Positions 8,519 to 16,695 of a DNA stretch of 64,000 bases are shown here, in pieces (the stretch's first letter is position 1; the number at the start of each line of letters is the position of its first letter). The position numbers were made by a program, and so were the translations under genes. Under the pieces are notes generated by a model. That model saw only the letters and a program-made list of their open reading frames with translations, did not search any database and had not been told where the DNA came from. This DNA is from Novosphingobium resinovorum. GTDB lineage: Bacteria > Pseudomonadota > Alphaproteobacteria > Sphingomonadales > Sphingomonadaceae. Location of the stretch: NCBI RefSeq assembly GCF_027922145.1, contig NZ_BSFC01000002.1, positions 110,981-174,980 of the forward strand, in the 5' to 3' direction.

Positions 8519-8950
8519 ATGTCCCAACGTCTTACCCGGCAGCAGCTTCAGGGTCTGGCTACGGTCACGGCCGTTCCCGCCCGCACGCCAATGCATTTTG
8601 GAGTTGACCGCAGCTTCGGCCTGCCGACCGGCTTCTATGTCGCCACGGTCGCGCTCTACCTCGCCTTCATCGGTGTCATGGCCGCCACGTTCATGAACCC
8701 GGAACTGGCCATCCCGATGGTCATCTTCGCCGGGTTGGTTCTCATGGCGTTCGGGCTGGCCGGGCACTGGGTGAAGATGAAACCCCACAACGATGCCGCC
8801 GCGCCAACATGGGGCCAGCTTGCCGCACGCGGCATCGACACTCTGAACGGAAGGCTCACGGCGGGCGAAGCGGCCGTCCAGGTTCTCACGCTACCCGTGC
8901 TGATCCTGTGCTGGGGCCTGGCGGTCGCGATCATCGTCGCCTTCACCTGA
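8519..8950 (+). CDS. Hypothetical integral membrane protein
   Basis: The 143-residue protein has three hydrophobic stretches at about residues 38-57, 62-83 and 119-142. A clear ribosome-binding site, AAGGAG, lies ten bases before the ATG. I do not recognise a family. The region between the second and third segments contains a short soluble loop rich in charged and Gly residues. Its single-gene setting between the mo-cofactor genes and a convergent HPP gene gives no functional hint. Confidence 0.75.
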   Translation: MSQRLTRQQLQGLATVTAVPARTPMHFGVDRSFGLPTGFYVATVALYLAFIGVMAATFMNPELAIPMVIFAGLVLMAFGLAGHWVKMKPHNDAAAPTWGQLAARGIDTLNGRLTAGEAAVQVLTLPVLILCWGLAVAIIVAFT

Positions 8951-9059
8951 CGCGGGGCCTGCCTGAATCTGGTTCACCGGGCTGGGAGCCCTTCAGGCAG
9001 ACTGCGTCGGAAAGTTCGGGGAGTCCCACCCTTCTGGCCGGGGGGTGGGACTTTTCGCG

Positions 9060-9767
9060 TCAGGACGCCCGGCGTCGCAGCACCGCCTGCACGAAGGCGT
9101 CGAGATCATCGACGTCCACGTCGAGCACTTCGTCCCATTCCTCCAGCACCGCGACGACGTCCTCACGCGTGGAGACGGGAATCGGCGGGGGCGGCGCGAC
9201 ATGCGGCCAGGCGTGACCGGTGAAGTTGTTGTAGAGCCAGCCGAAGCTGCACAGCACCAGCACGTTGGCGCCGATCGGGATCATCAGCGTCGCGTCCCAC
9301 GGCACCTGCCCGCCCGCGCCGAGCGCGCAGAGCAGGGCGCAGGCACCGCCCGGCGGATGGAGGCAGCGGGCCACCGACATCGCCGCGATGGCAAGCCCCA
9401 CCGCGATGCTCCCGCCCAGCCACGGATTGCCGATCAGGTGCCCGATCGAAATGCCGATCGCGGCCGAGAGCAGGTCTCCGCCGATCACCGACCACGGCTG
9501 CGCGAGAGGGCTCGCCGGAACGCAGAACACCAGCACCGCCGAGGCGCCCAGCGGCGCGACGAGGAAGGGCAGGGCGTGGGCCTGATGCCCGCCGAGCAGG
9601 GCCCATGTCGCGAAGCCGGAAAGCGCGATCCCCAGCGCCGCGCCGATCGCGCCGCGCGCCCAGCCCAGACGGCCGAGGGCGTGGAGGCGCAGGGAATGAA
9701 TGTGCCGGACCATGGCGGCGCTATGGCGCAGAGCGGTGCGGGTGACGAGCCCGGATTTGCCTCGCAT
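9060..9767 (-). CDS. HPP family membrane protein
   Basis: HPP-family proteins have four or more membrane helices and a conserved His-Pro-Pro motif. Here the motif is SVARCLHPPGGACALL, flanked by alternating hydrophobic segments (SVIGGDLLSAAIGISIGHL and following). The C-terminus has a short acidic tail instead of the CBS domains that some members carry. Some family members are linked to nitrite transport in plastids, but the bacterial role is not settled. An internal ATG at 9713 is an alternative start; neither has a clear ribosome-binding site. Confidence 0.85.
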   Translation of the reverse strand: MRGKSGLVTRTALRHSAAMVRHIHSLRLHALGRLGWARGAIGAALGIALSGFATWALLGGHQAHALPFLVAPLGASAVLVFCVPASPLAQPWSVIGGDLLSAAIGISIGHLIGNPWLGGSIAVGLAIAAMSVARCLHPPGGACALLCALGAGGQVPWDATLMIPIGANVLVLCSFGWLYNNFTGHAWPHVAPPPPIPVSTREDVVAVLEEWDEVLDVDVDDLDAFVQAVLRRRAS

Positions 9768-9783
9768 TGCGATAGGCGGGCTA

Positions 9784-10116
9784 TCAGAACTTCAGCTTGT
9801 AGCGCACCATCGCCCGGTTGCTGACTTGGCCGCTGCCCAGCGTCGCGGAATCAAGCTCGACGCCGAGCGAGGAGTTTTCGCTCAGGCCCATCTGCGCGCG
9901 GGGCAGGCCGTCCGGCGTCTCGTAAGTATCGGGAAGCGGACGCAGGCGCTCCTTTTCCGGGTTGGTCGCGCAGACGACGATTTCTCCGGGGCGGCCGACC
10001 GGGCAGCGCGGCTTGACGGCATGGAGATCGACCGTCCCGTCCTGCGGCATCTGCGCAAGGTCGAACAGCGGCGCTGCGATCGCGGGCGGTTCGGGCGGGA
10101 GGTCGGCGATCGGCAT
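9784..10116 (-). CDS. Hypothetical protein with proline-rich N-terminus
   Basis: A 110-residue product with a Pro/Ala-rich start (MPIADLPPEPPAIAAPLFD), a central segment with two Cys (PRCPVGRPGEIVVCATNP), and a beta-like C-terminus ending VRYKLKF. An aromatic C-terminal residue is common in outer-membrane-associated proteins. No signal peptide is visible in frame, and a stop eight codons upstream limits extension, so the true start is uncertain. It lies 16 bases upstream of the HPP gene on the same strand. Confidence 0.6.
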   Translation of the reverse strand: MPIADLPPEPPAIAAPLFDLAQMPQDGTVDLHAVKPRCPVGRPGEIVVCATNPEKERLRPLPDTYETPDGLPRAQMGLSENSSLGVELDSATLGSGQVSNRAMVRYKLKF

Positions 10117-10217
10117 GGAGAGCAGGAGGCCATGCGATCAAGGCGATTTCAGGGCGGCGGGAAGATCAGGGCGCGATGAGACTGGATGTGAGTGAGAGCC
10201 GCCTGTCTCCCCTCATC

Positions 10218-10294
10218 CGTCATTGCGAGCGCAGCGAAGCAATCCAGGGCAGCACTGCACCGCCCTGGATTGCTTCGCTGCGCTCGCAATGACG
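10218..10294. repeat. Extragenic palindrome, family A, copy 1
   Basis: The arms CGTCATTGCGAGCGCAGCG and CGCTGCGCTCGCAATGACG flank GAAGCAATCCAGGGC and its complement, forming a long near-perfect stem around a short variable loop. Nine further copies or partial copies occur in the window, all between genes. The 305-bp gap 10117-10421 holds only this palindrome and the hairpins that follow it. Confidence 0.9.
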
Positions 10295-10339
10295 AAGGGT
10301 GGGTTTGATCACATGCCATCGCGTCTTGGCGGGCGAATC

Positions 10340-10373
10340 AAAAAGCCCGGCCCTCCGTTGGGAGGACCGGGCC
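10340..10373 (-). terminator. Rho-independent terminator of the nitroreductase gene
   Basis: Read on the minus strand, GCCCGGTCCTCC and GGAGGGCCGGGC (one mismatch) form a stem followed by TTTTT. A second G/C-rich hairpin (GGGCGCCCGCAC paired with GTGCGGGCGCC) lies between it and the gene end at about 10378-10412. Confidence 0.8.
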
Positions 10374-10421
10374 GATGGGCGCCCGCACTGGAGGGGGGAG
10401 GGGGTGCGGGCGCCGAAAGGA

Positions 10422-11000
10422 TCAGGCGAACTTGCCGGCCTTGGCGATCTCGGCCAGCGGCTTGCGGTCGCTGGCGACTTCGCGCGACTGCAGGAAGTCG
10501 GGCAGGACCGACTTGTCACCCTGCTTGCCGATGGCGAAGGCGGCTTCGAGGCGATGGTCTTCCGGGATGCCGAGCGCGGCTTCGGCCTCGCCGAACTTCA
10601 GGCCGGTCATGCCATGGGTGTGGTAGCCCAGCGCCTGTGCCTGGATCGCGGCGAGCACCCAGGCGGCGCCAGCGTCGAAGCTGTGGCTGTGGTTTTCGGA
10701 GTTGCCCTTGTCCGAGCGCATGAACTTGTCGGAGACGACATAGACGATCGCCGAGGCTTCCTTGGCCCAGCCGGCGTTGAAGTCGATCAGGCCCGACAGG
10801 AACAGGTCCCAGTTCGCGTCGCCCTTCTTGGCGTAGAGGAAGGTCCAGGGCTGCACGTTGTAGGCCGAGGGCGCCCAGCCACCGGCTTCGAGGATCGCGT
10901 CGAGGTCTTCCTGCGGCATCTCGCTGCCGTCGAAGGCGCGGGGGCTCCAGCGGTCGACGATGAGCTTCTCGATCTTGGGATTGGCGATACGTCCGGTCAT
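10422..11000 (-). CDS. Nitroreductase family protein
   Basis: Nitroreductase-fold proteins are FMN-dependent NAD(P)H oxidoreductases. The 192-residue product has the FMN-phosphate motif at the start (DRWSPRAFDGSEM), the second conserved segment GGWAPSAYNVQPW, and the glycine-containing GYHTHGMTGL segment of the C-terminal half. The substrate cannot be inferred. It reads away from pirin, with 84 bases between them, and ends at a strong terminator. Confidence 0.9.
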   Translation of the reverse strand: MTGRIANPKIEKLIVDRWSPRAFDGSEMPQEDLDAILEAGGWAPSAYNVQPWTFLYAKKGDANWDLFLSGLIDFNAGWAKEASAIVYVVSDKFMRSDKGNSENHSHSFDAGAAWVLAAIQAQALGYHTHGMTGLKFGEAEAALGIPEDHRLEAAFAIGKQGDKSVLPDFLQSREVASDRKPLAEIAKAGKFA

Positions 11001-11084
11001 CGAAATATGTCCTTGTCTGCTAAGGGCTTAGGGAGAGTGCGCAAGCAGGGGGGCAATCCTTTCGAATCACCCCCCCGCGCTATG

Positions 11085-11783
11085 TCAGGCTGCGTCCACC
11101 AGCACCAGTTCCGCGTCTTCGAGAGCGGTCACGGTGATCGTGTCGAGCCCAGTGATGGCCACGCCGTCGCGGGCATTGGCTTCCACGTCACCGACCCGGA
11201 TGCGGCCGGTGGCGGGGACGAGGTAGCTGTGGCGCGCGGCGTCGGTGGCGTAAGTCACCGTGTCGCCCGCCTTCACCGTCGCGCCCAGCACGCGCGCCTC
11301 GGCGTTGATGTGGAGGGCGTCGTCGTCCCCGGCGATGCCGCTTGCCAAGGTCACGAACTGGCCCGAACGGTCCTCCTTGGGGAAAGGACGGGCGCCCCAG
11401 CTCGGCTGCTCGCCGCGGCGGTCTGGGATGATCCAGATCTGGAACAGCGTCGTCGCCTCGTCCTCGAGGTTGTACTCCGAGTGCTGGATGCCGGTGCCGG
11501 CGCTCATAACCTGGACGTCGCCCGCGCCGGTGCGGCCGGTGTTGCCCAGGCTGTCCTTGTGCGTGATCGCGCCGGTGCGGACATAAGTGACGATCTCCAT
11601 GTCGCGGTGCGGGTGCGGCGGGAAGCCGGACCTGGCGGCGATGGTGTCGTCGTTCCAGACCCGCAGGCGCCCCCAGTTGGTGCGCGCCGGATCATGGTAG
11701 TCGGCGAAGGAGAAATGGTGGCGGGCATCGAGCCATCCGTGATTGGCGGCGCCGATGCTCTCGAAGGGACGCAGTTCGATCAT
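11085..11783 (-). CDS. Pirin family protein
   Basis: Pirins are bicupin proteins. In the N-terminal cupin, H57, H59, H101 and E103 are all present (PPHPHRDMEIVTYV and GTGIQHSEYN), in the same spacing as the iron site of characterised pirins; some of these have quercetinase activity. The C-terminal half is the usual second cupin without metal ligands. At 232 residues the length is normal. It is divergent from a LysR regulator with 115 bases between the starts, a layout typical of a regulator controlling its neighbour. Confidence 0.92.
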   Translation of the reverse strand: MIELRPFESIGAANHGWLDARHHFSFADYHDPARTNWGRLRVWNDDTIAARSGFPPHPHRDMEIVTYVRTGAITHKDSLGNTGRTGAGDVQVMSAGTGIQHSEYNLEDEATTLFQIWIIPDRRGEQPSWGARPFPKEDRSGQFVTLASGIAGDDDALHINAEARVLGATVKAGDTVTYATDAARHSYLVPATGRIRVGDVEANARDGVAITGLDTITVTALEDAELVLVDAA

Positions 11784-11898
11784 GGGGCACTCCTTTGTAT
11801 GCGTTAGGTGCCGTTAAGGCCCTGTTGAGTGCCATGTAGCCCTTGCGTGGCTATCGCGAAATTGTGATAAACTCGGCTGAATTATTCAGGAAAGTTGA

Positions 11899-12813
11899 AT
11901 GGTCGACGTCGTTTCGCCCAGTCTCGATCACTTGCGGTGCTTTCTGGCCGTGGTGGAAGAGGGCAGTTTCAATGCAGCCGCCAGGCGACTTGGCCGCGCG
12001 ATTTCGGTGGTCAGCTACGCCATCGCCCAGCTCGAAAGCCAGCTCGACGTGCGCCTGTTCGACCGCGAAGGCTCGCGCCGTCCGCAGTTGACCGAGGCCG
12101 GTCGCGCGCTGTTGTCCGAGGCGCACGCGATCTCCGACGACGTCGACGCCCTGCTCGCCAAGGTCCGCAGTCTGCGGCAGGGGCTGGAGGCGGAGCTGTC
12201 GCTGGCGGTGGACGTGATGGTGCCGGGCAACGTGCTCGCCCGCCTGTTGCGCGACTTTCAGGTGCGTTTTCCGACGGTTCCGCTGCGCCTCCACATTGAG
12301 GCGCTGGGCGCTGTCGCCGCGCTGGTGCTCGACGGGCGCGCGACGCTGGGTATCGCCGGGCCGGACATCATGGACCTTGCGGAGATCGAGCGCGAGACGA
12401 TCGGCTCGGTCGAGATGGTTCCCGTCGCCGCCCCCGACCACGCCCTCGCCAAGTTCGAGCGGATCGAGCCGGGCGAGACGCGCAAGCACCTGCAACTTGT
12501 CCTGACCGACCGTTCGCCGCTGACGGAGGGGCGCGATTTCTCCGTGTTCAGCCCGCGCTCGTGGCGTCTGGCGGACCTCGGCGCCAAACATGCGCTGCTC
12601 AAGGAGGGCATCGGCTGGGGCTCGATGCCGCGCCATGCCGTGAGGGCGGACCTCGAGGCAGGCACACTCGTGGAACTGAAGCTGCCCGAGCGGTCCGCGC
12701 TCGATTACGCGCTCGTGGCGCTGTGGCGCAAGGACAGCCGGCCCGGCCCCGCCGCCGTCTGGGTGCTCGACGAAATGCGCGAACGTCTCGCGAAATGTCC
12801 ATCGACCAAGTGA
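11899..12813 (+). CDS. LysR family transcriptional regulator
   Basis: The 304-residue protein has the LysR winged helix-turn-helix at about residues 8-66 (DHLRCFLAVVEEGSFNAAAR, then AIAQLESQLDVRLFDR) and a C-terminal periplasmic-binding-like effector domain. The inducer is unknown. Because it is divergent from the pirin gene, pirin (and possibly the nitroreductase beyond it) is the best candidate target. The spacer is AT-richer than its surroundings, for example AAATTGTGATAAACTCGGCTGAATT. Confidence 0.93.
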   Translation: MVDVVSPSLDHLRCFLAVVEEGSFNAAARRLGRAISVVSYAIAQLESQLDVRLFDREGSRRPQLTEAGRALLSEAHAISDDVDALLAKVRSLRQGLEAELSLAVDVMVPGNVLARLLRDFQVRFPTVPLRLHIEALGAVAALVLDGRATLGIAGPDIMDLAEIERETIGSVEMVPVAAPDHALAKFERIEPGETRKHLQLVLTDRSPLTEGRDFSVFSPRSWRLADLGAKHALLKEGIGWGSMPRHAVRADLEAGTLVELKLPERSALDYALVALWRKDSRPGPAAVWVLDEMRERLAKCPSTK

Positions 12814-12853
12814 GGGTCTTGCGGGGCGGTTCGGGCTACTCCACTTAGGGCGC

Positions 12854-13603
12854 ATGACCGCTACCCGCCTGTTCGACCGCGCCGTGATCCGGCTGTCCCC
12901 GCGCCCCGATTCGAATGAGAACGTCGTCGATTTCCTGCAGGGTCTCGTGACCTCGGACGTGGCCGGAACCCTGCCGGTCTGGACGGGACTGCTGACGCCG
13001 CAGGGCAAGGCGCTGTTCGACTTCATCGTCTGGCCGGGCGGCAAGGGGCTGCTCATCGACTGCGAGGCCGAAGTCGCCGACGCGCTGGTGAAGCGCCTGT
13101 CGATGTACCGGCTGCGCAAGGCGATCGACATTGCCCGCGACGACCGGCTCGCCGTGCACTGGCGTCCGCACACGGGCGACGGCGCCGCTCCGGACCCGCG
13201 CCTCCATGCCCTTGGCGAGCGCTGGGTCGCGGTGGTGGATGCCACCGATCCGGCCGAGGAAGAGACCGGCGCAGACGCCGCCTGGCGTGCCCACCGTCTG
13301 GCGCTTCGGGTGCCCGAAGGGCGTGCGGAACTGGGCGATGGTGAAACGCTCTGGCTCGAATGCAACGCGGCGGACCTACACGGCGTCAGCTTCACCAAGG
13401 GCTGCTACGTCGGGCAGGAGAACACCGCGCGCATGAACTGGCGCCAGAAGGTCAACCGCCGCCTCGTGGTGGTGCCGCTGGCCCGTTCGGACGACAAGCG
13501 CCGCCGCGCCGCCTACCCCGAACTGGGGCTCGCGGTGGACCACTTGCGGGTGGAGGACATCCCGGCCGACGTCATGCCCAAGTGGATTGCCGCAGAAGCC
13601 TGA
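12854..13603 (+). CDS. Folate-binding YgfZ/IBA57-like protein
   Basis: These proteins are related to the glycine-cleavage T-protein and support iron-sulfur cluster assembly or repair. The family signature KGCYVGQE is at 182-189, followed by NTARM. The N-terminal half has the GLVTSDV and LTPQGKALFDFIVW segments typical of the fold. The 249 residues are normal for the alphaproteobacterial form. It is read in the same direction as the LysR gene, 40 bases downstream. Confidence 0.93.
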   Translation: MTATRLFDRAVIRLSPRPDSNENVVDFLQGLVTSDVAGTLPVWTGLLTPQGKALFDFIVWPGGKGLLIDCEAEVADALVKRLSMYRLRKAIDIARDDRLAVHWRPHTGDGAAPDPRLHALGERWVAVVDATDPAEEETGADAAWRAHRLALRVPEGRAELGDGETLWLECNAADLHGVSFTKGCYVGQENTARMNWRQKVNRRLVVVPLARSDDKRRRAAYPELGLAVDHLRVEDIPADVMPKWIAAEA

Positions 13604-13625
13604 GGCAACGCACCGGAGCAGCCTG

Positions 13626-14189
13626 TCAGGCGGCTCCGGCCATTTCCATGCGCGGGCTCAGGCGCCGGTCGAGATCGGCGACGTAGATGCGCGCCGGATG
13701 CTCCATCGCCCGCGAGGCGCTGTAGCGCGACCGTACCTGCCCGGTGTCGTGGAAGCCGGCGCTTTCCAGCACCTGCTGCGTGCCCCGGCTGTCGGCGAAG
13801 TGGCTGGCGATGACCCGCAAGTGGCCGAGCGAGCGCGCCTGGTTAACCACCGCGCGCAAGGCCTCTCCGGCATAGCCGCGACCCCGATATCTCGGGACGA
13901 TCCAGTAGCCGACCTCGATCTCCTTGGCGCCGAGCGCGCTGTCGCTCCGACCCAACCCTATACTTCCGACCAGTTGCGGCCCGCCGGGCGCGCGCAGATA
14001 CATGAAGAAATGGGGAAGGCGCGGATCTCGCGGCCGGTCCAGATAGATGCGCAGTTCCTCCGCCGAACGGGGCAAAGGAGCCACGCCGACAGTGCGCTGA
14101 ACGTCATCGTCCGAAAGAGCCTCGACAAGATCGTCGAAGTCTTCCGGCCATGCCGGTCTCAAAAACAACCTCTCCGTGCGGACGAACAT
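13626..14189 (-). CDS. GNAT family N-acetyltransferase (RimJ-like), paralogue 1
   Basis: The 187-residue protein has the acetyl-CoA-binding GNAT core: YWIVPRYRGRGYAGEALRAV contains the R-G-x-G-x-A pyrophosphate loop, and the C-terminal segment VLESAGFHDTG is typical of RimJ/RimL-type members. It opens MFVRTERLFLRPAWPED, almost the same as the next gene upstream. The substrate is unknown. Confidence 0.9.
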   Translation of the reverse strand: MFVRTERLFLRPAWPEDFDDLVEALSDDDVQRTVGVAPLPRSAEELRIYLDRPRDPRLPHFFMYLRAPGGPQLVGSIGLGRSDSALGAKEIEVGYWIVPRYRGRGYAGEALRAVVNQARSLGHLRVIASHFADSRGTQQVLESAGFHDTGQVRSRYSASRAMEHPARIYVADLDRRLSPRMEMAGAA

Positions 14190-14324
14190 TCCACGGTTCT
14201 CCGTCGTGCTAGTGCCCTGCGACTCGGATCATGCACGCAAGTCGGCGCAGATGCACGCAGTTTGGTGCGAATCCTTCGCGATCAGCGATGAAATCGTCGC
14301 AGGCGCCGGTTAACCGGATATGAG

Positions 14325-14356
14325 AACGGCGCCAGGGGATTAGCCCTAGCGCCGTT
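14325..14356. terminator. Hairpin between the two acetyltransferase genes
   Basis: AACGGCGC and GCGCCGTT, extended inward by AGGG/CCCT, form a stem 22 bases beyond the stop of the upstream acetyltransferase. The T run follows on the plus strand (GTTTTC), while on the minus strand the tail is TCTC. It is probably a weak terminator for the upstream gene. Confidence 0.55.
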
Positions 14357-14377
14357 TTCAGTGGTTAATTGGAGGGA

Positions 14378-14938
14378 TCAGGCCGCGCATCGGCGATTCA
14401 TCGAATCGCCGCCGCCGCAGTCGGCCGGGCTCTCGAACACGATCTCGTGCTCGCGTGAGGGGCTGGCATAGCCCCGTGCCCGGCTGAAACGCTCGGCAAC
14501 ACGACCTGTGCGGCTGAAACCGACCTTCTCGAGCACCCGGCCCGATGCGGCATTGTCGACGAAGTGGTGCGCCACGACGCGGTCGTGGCCGAGTGCGCGG
14601 GTCAGCGACAGCAGGGTGCGGGCGGCCTCGGTCGCATAGCCGCGTCCCTGTTCGTCGGGCGTGATCCAGTAGCCGAGGTTGACCTCGCCATCGAGCATCG
14701 ACAGGCCGCAGCCGCCGACGATACGGGCACCTTCGGCACCGGGCGCGGTGACGAGGAAGCTGGGAAGGCGGTGATCCTGCGGCTTTTCGACGAAGGCGCG
14801 GGCGTCCTCGGCCGTATAGGGCCAGGGCACGCGGGCGAGGTTGCTCACGACGGCTTCATGGCCGATCCGGGCCATCAGCTCGTCGCGATCCTCCGGCCAG
14901 GCAGGGCGCAGGAACAGCCTTTCGCTGCGAATGAACAT
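14378..14938 (-). CDS. GNAT family N-acetyltransferase (RimJ-like), paralogue 2
   Basis: The 186-residue protein starts MFIRSERLFLRPAWPED, differing at two positions from its neighbour, and keeps the same GNAT landmarks: YWITPDEQGRGYATEAARTL and VLEKVGFSRTGR. An upstream start at 15058 would add 40 residues with no counterpart in the paralogue, so 14938 is preferred. The two genes look like an old tandem duplication whose middle parts have diverged. Confidence 0.9.
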   Translation of the reverse strand: MFIRSERLFLRPAWPEDRDELMARIGHEAVVSNLARVPWPYTAEDARAFVEKPQDHRLPSFLVTAPGAEGARIVGGCGLSMLDGEVNLGYWITPDEQGRGYATEAARTLLSLTRALGHDRVVAHHFVDNAASGRVLEKVGFSRTGRVAERFSRARGYASPSREHEIVFESPADCGGGDSMNRRCAA

Positions 14939-15155
14939 TTTCGTTACTCCAACCCCCGGCGCGCGCTTAGCGGGCCGGCGTGACACTGCAATTACGCCCG
15001 TGGTTACAAGGCGGTAATCGCAACAGATCCGAGGGGACGCGCGCCATCGCCGCCGCACCGTGCGCGGTGCAACCCGAAGTCGCCGTGTCGGTTCCCGGAC
15101 ACGCTGGAGGGAGATACGAAAAGAGGGAGACGGGCGGGGCCCTCTCCCTCATTCT

Positions 15156-15203
15156 GCTGATTCTCCTGGGAGAATCAGCGGGGCCATCCCGTCAGGATGG
15201 CCC
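15156..15203. terminator. Two adjacent hairpins downstream of rpmA
   Basis: GCTGATTCTCC/GGGAGAATCAGC (15156-15179) is followed at once by GGGCCATCC/GGATGGCCC (15181-15203). They lie just beyond the rpmA stop (15221), on the 3' side of the L21-L27 transcript. No T run follows on the minus strand, so they may end transcription weakly or protect the mRNA end. Confidence 0.6.
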
Positions 15204-15220
15204 TTACAGAGACCATCCGA

Positions 15221-15490
15221 TTACTCGGCGGCTTCCGCCATGACGTCTACCGAGACGTACTTGCGGCCCTGCTTGCCGTCGTGGAAGCGCACGCGGCCTT
15301 CCGCGAGAGCGAACAGGGTGTGGTCCTTGCCAAGACCGACGTTTACGCCCGGGTACACGCGGGTGCCGCGCTGACGGACGATGATGTTGCCGCCGATCAC
15401 TTCCTGACCGCCGAACTTCTTGACGCCGAGGCGGCGTCCTGCGGAGTCGCGACCGTTACGCGACGAACCGCCTGCTTTCTTATGTGCCAT
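15221..15490 (-). CDS. rpmA: 50S ribosomal protein L27
   Basis: The 89-residue product starts [20 protein letters not shown] and contains the conserved [12 protein letters not shown] segment, both diagnostic of bL27. The N-terminal tail reaches the peptidyl-transferase centre. The N-terminal extension that Firmicutes cleave is absent. It lies 24 bases downstream of rplU, the usual L21-L27 pair. obg, which often follows, is not adjacent here. Confidence 0.98.
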   Translation of the reverse strand: MAHKKAGGSSRNGRDSAGRRLGVKKFGGQEVIGGNIIVRQRGTRVYPGVNVGLGKDHTLFALAEGRVRFHDGKQGRKYVSVDVMAEAAE

Positions 15491-15514
15491 TGCTGGTTAC
15501 TCCGAATTCTGGGG

Positions 15515-15811
15515 TCAGCCGACGGACACGATGCGCAGCAGGGTCATCTGCTGGCGGTGGCCGGCCTTGCGGCGATAGTTGTGGCGGCGGCGCTTCTTGA
15601 ACACCACGACCTTCTCGCTCTTCGCCTGGGCGATGATCTCGGCGGCGACGGTCACGTTCGCGATGTCCGCGACTTCGCCGTCCTTGCCTGCGAGCAGGAT
15701 GTCACCCAGGGTGATCTTGTCACCGGCTTCACCAGCCAGCTTCTCGACCGCGATCTTGTCTCCGGCGGCAACCCGGTACTGCTTGCCGCCCGTGCGCACA
15801 ACTGCGAACAT
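15515..15811 (-). CDS. rplU: 50S ribosomal protein L21
   Basis: The 98-residue product starts [18 protein letters not shown] and has the family's [24 protein letters not shown]-binding segment and the final [10 protein letters not shown] longer TTG start at 15832 is not supported by the family. The 250-bp upstream region, shared with the divergent lipoprotein gene, should hold its promoter. It was scanned, and no clear leader structure could be assigned. Confidence 0.98.
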   Translation of the reverse strand: MFAVVRTGGKQYRVAAGDKIAVEKLAGEAGDKITLGDILLAGKDGEVADIANVTVAAEIIAQAKSEKVVVFKKRRRHNYRRKAGHRQQMTLLRIVSVG

Positions 15812-16061
15812 GGTGCCCTTACCTAATCTCAAAAATGCCCGAAACGAGCCGAAACAAACCTGCCCCGGCCGCTCAGGTCCCGAAGGACCATGGAACTTTT
15901 CGGGCGACGTGCCGACCGCCCCGCGTGATGCGAGGTGCCGGAAAGATGGGTGCCGTTAGGGTATGGGCCGATTCGTGTCAACCAAGGACTTGGCAAGGAC
16001 TTGGCCGTTTCGGCGGTCCAAAGCCTCTCCCGCTTCGCGTCGGCCGTGCTATGGCAGCTTC

Positions 16062-16604
16062 ATGATCCGCGCGAAAGTCCGTTTGACCGCCCCCGCCATC
16101 CTGTGCGGCGTTCTTTCCCTCGCCATGACGGCCTGCTCGTCTTCCGGTGGCTATCCCTCGCTGGCACAGCGCGACGTCGAACGCGTCAGCGGCACCGCCA
16201 GCGCCGCGCCCGGAGATTCGGGGCAGGCTGCTCCGGCGTTGCCCCCTGCGAGCGCCGATCTCGTCACGCGCCTTGCCGGCCTCGTGAAAATCGCGGAGCA
16301 GTCGGACCGACAGTTCCAGTCCAATCGCCCCGCTGCTGAGCGGGCGAGTGCTGCGGCAGGTTCTACTGGCAGCGATTCGTGGAGCGCTGCCAGCGTCGCC
16401 CTCGCGAAGCTCGAATCGAGCCGCTCCTCGGGCATGACGGCGCTTGCCGAACTCGACGTTCTCTATGCCGACGCGCGCGACAAGGCGCCGGTCGAGGAAT
16501 CGCCCGAGGTCAAGGCCATCGCCGACGCCCGCGCGCAAGTCGCTGCGCTGCTCGATGCGCAGGACAAGGTGCTGGCGGGGCTGGCGGGCCGCCTCAGGAC
16601 CTGA
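16062..16604 (+). CDS. Predicted lipoprotein of unknown function
   Basis: The 180-residue product has a signal peptide ending in a lipobox (SLAMTAC, Cys25) and a Ser-rich region after it. The rest is Ala-rich and helical (LAKLESSRSSGMTALAELD), with possible coiled-coil character. An ATG at 15963 was rejected because it would place 33 charged residues before the signal peptide. I do not recognise a family. It is divergent from rplU and precedes pyrC by 91 bases. Confidence 0.8.
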   Translation: MIRAKVRLTAPAILCGVLSLAMTACSSSGGYPSLAQRDVERVSGTASAAPGDSGQAAPALPPASADLVTRLAGLVKIAEQSDRQFQSNRPAAERASAAAGSTGSDSWSAASVALAKLESSRSSGMTALAELDVLYADARDKAPVEESPEVKAIADARAQVAALLDAQDKVLAGLAGRLRT

Positions 16605-16695
16605 CCGGCCGCCTCGACGGGATTGCCTTGAAAGCGGCGGGAGAGGGGCCTAGGTCGGCCTTCTTCGTGAAATTGTCGCAGAAAGGCCGTCCCAG

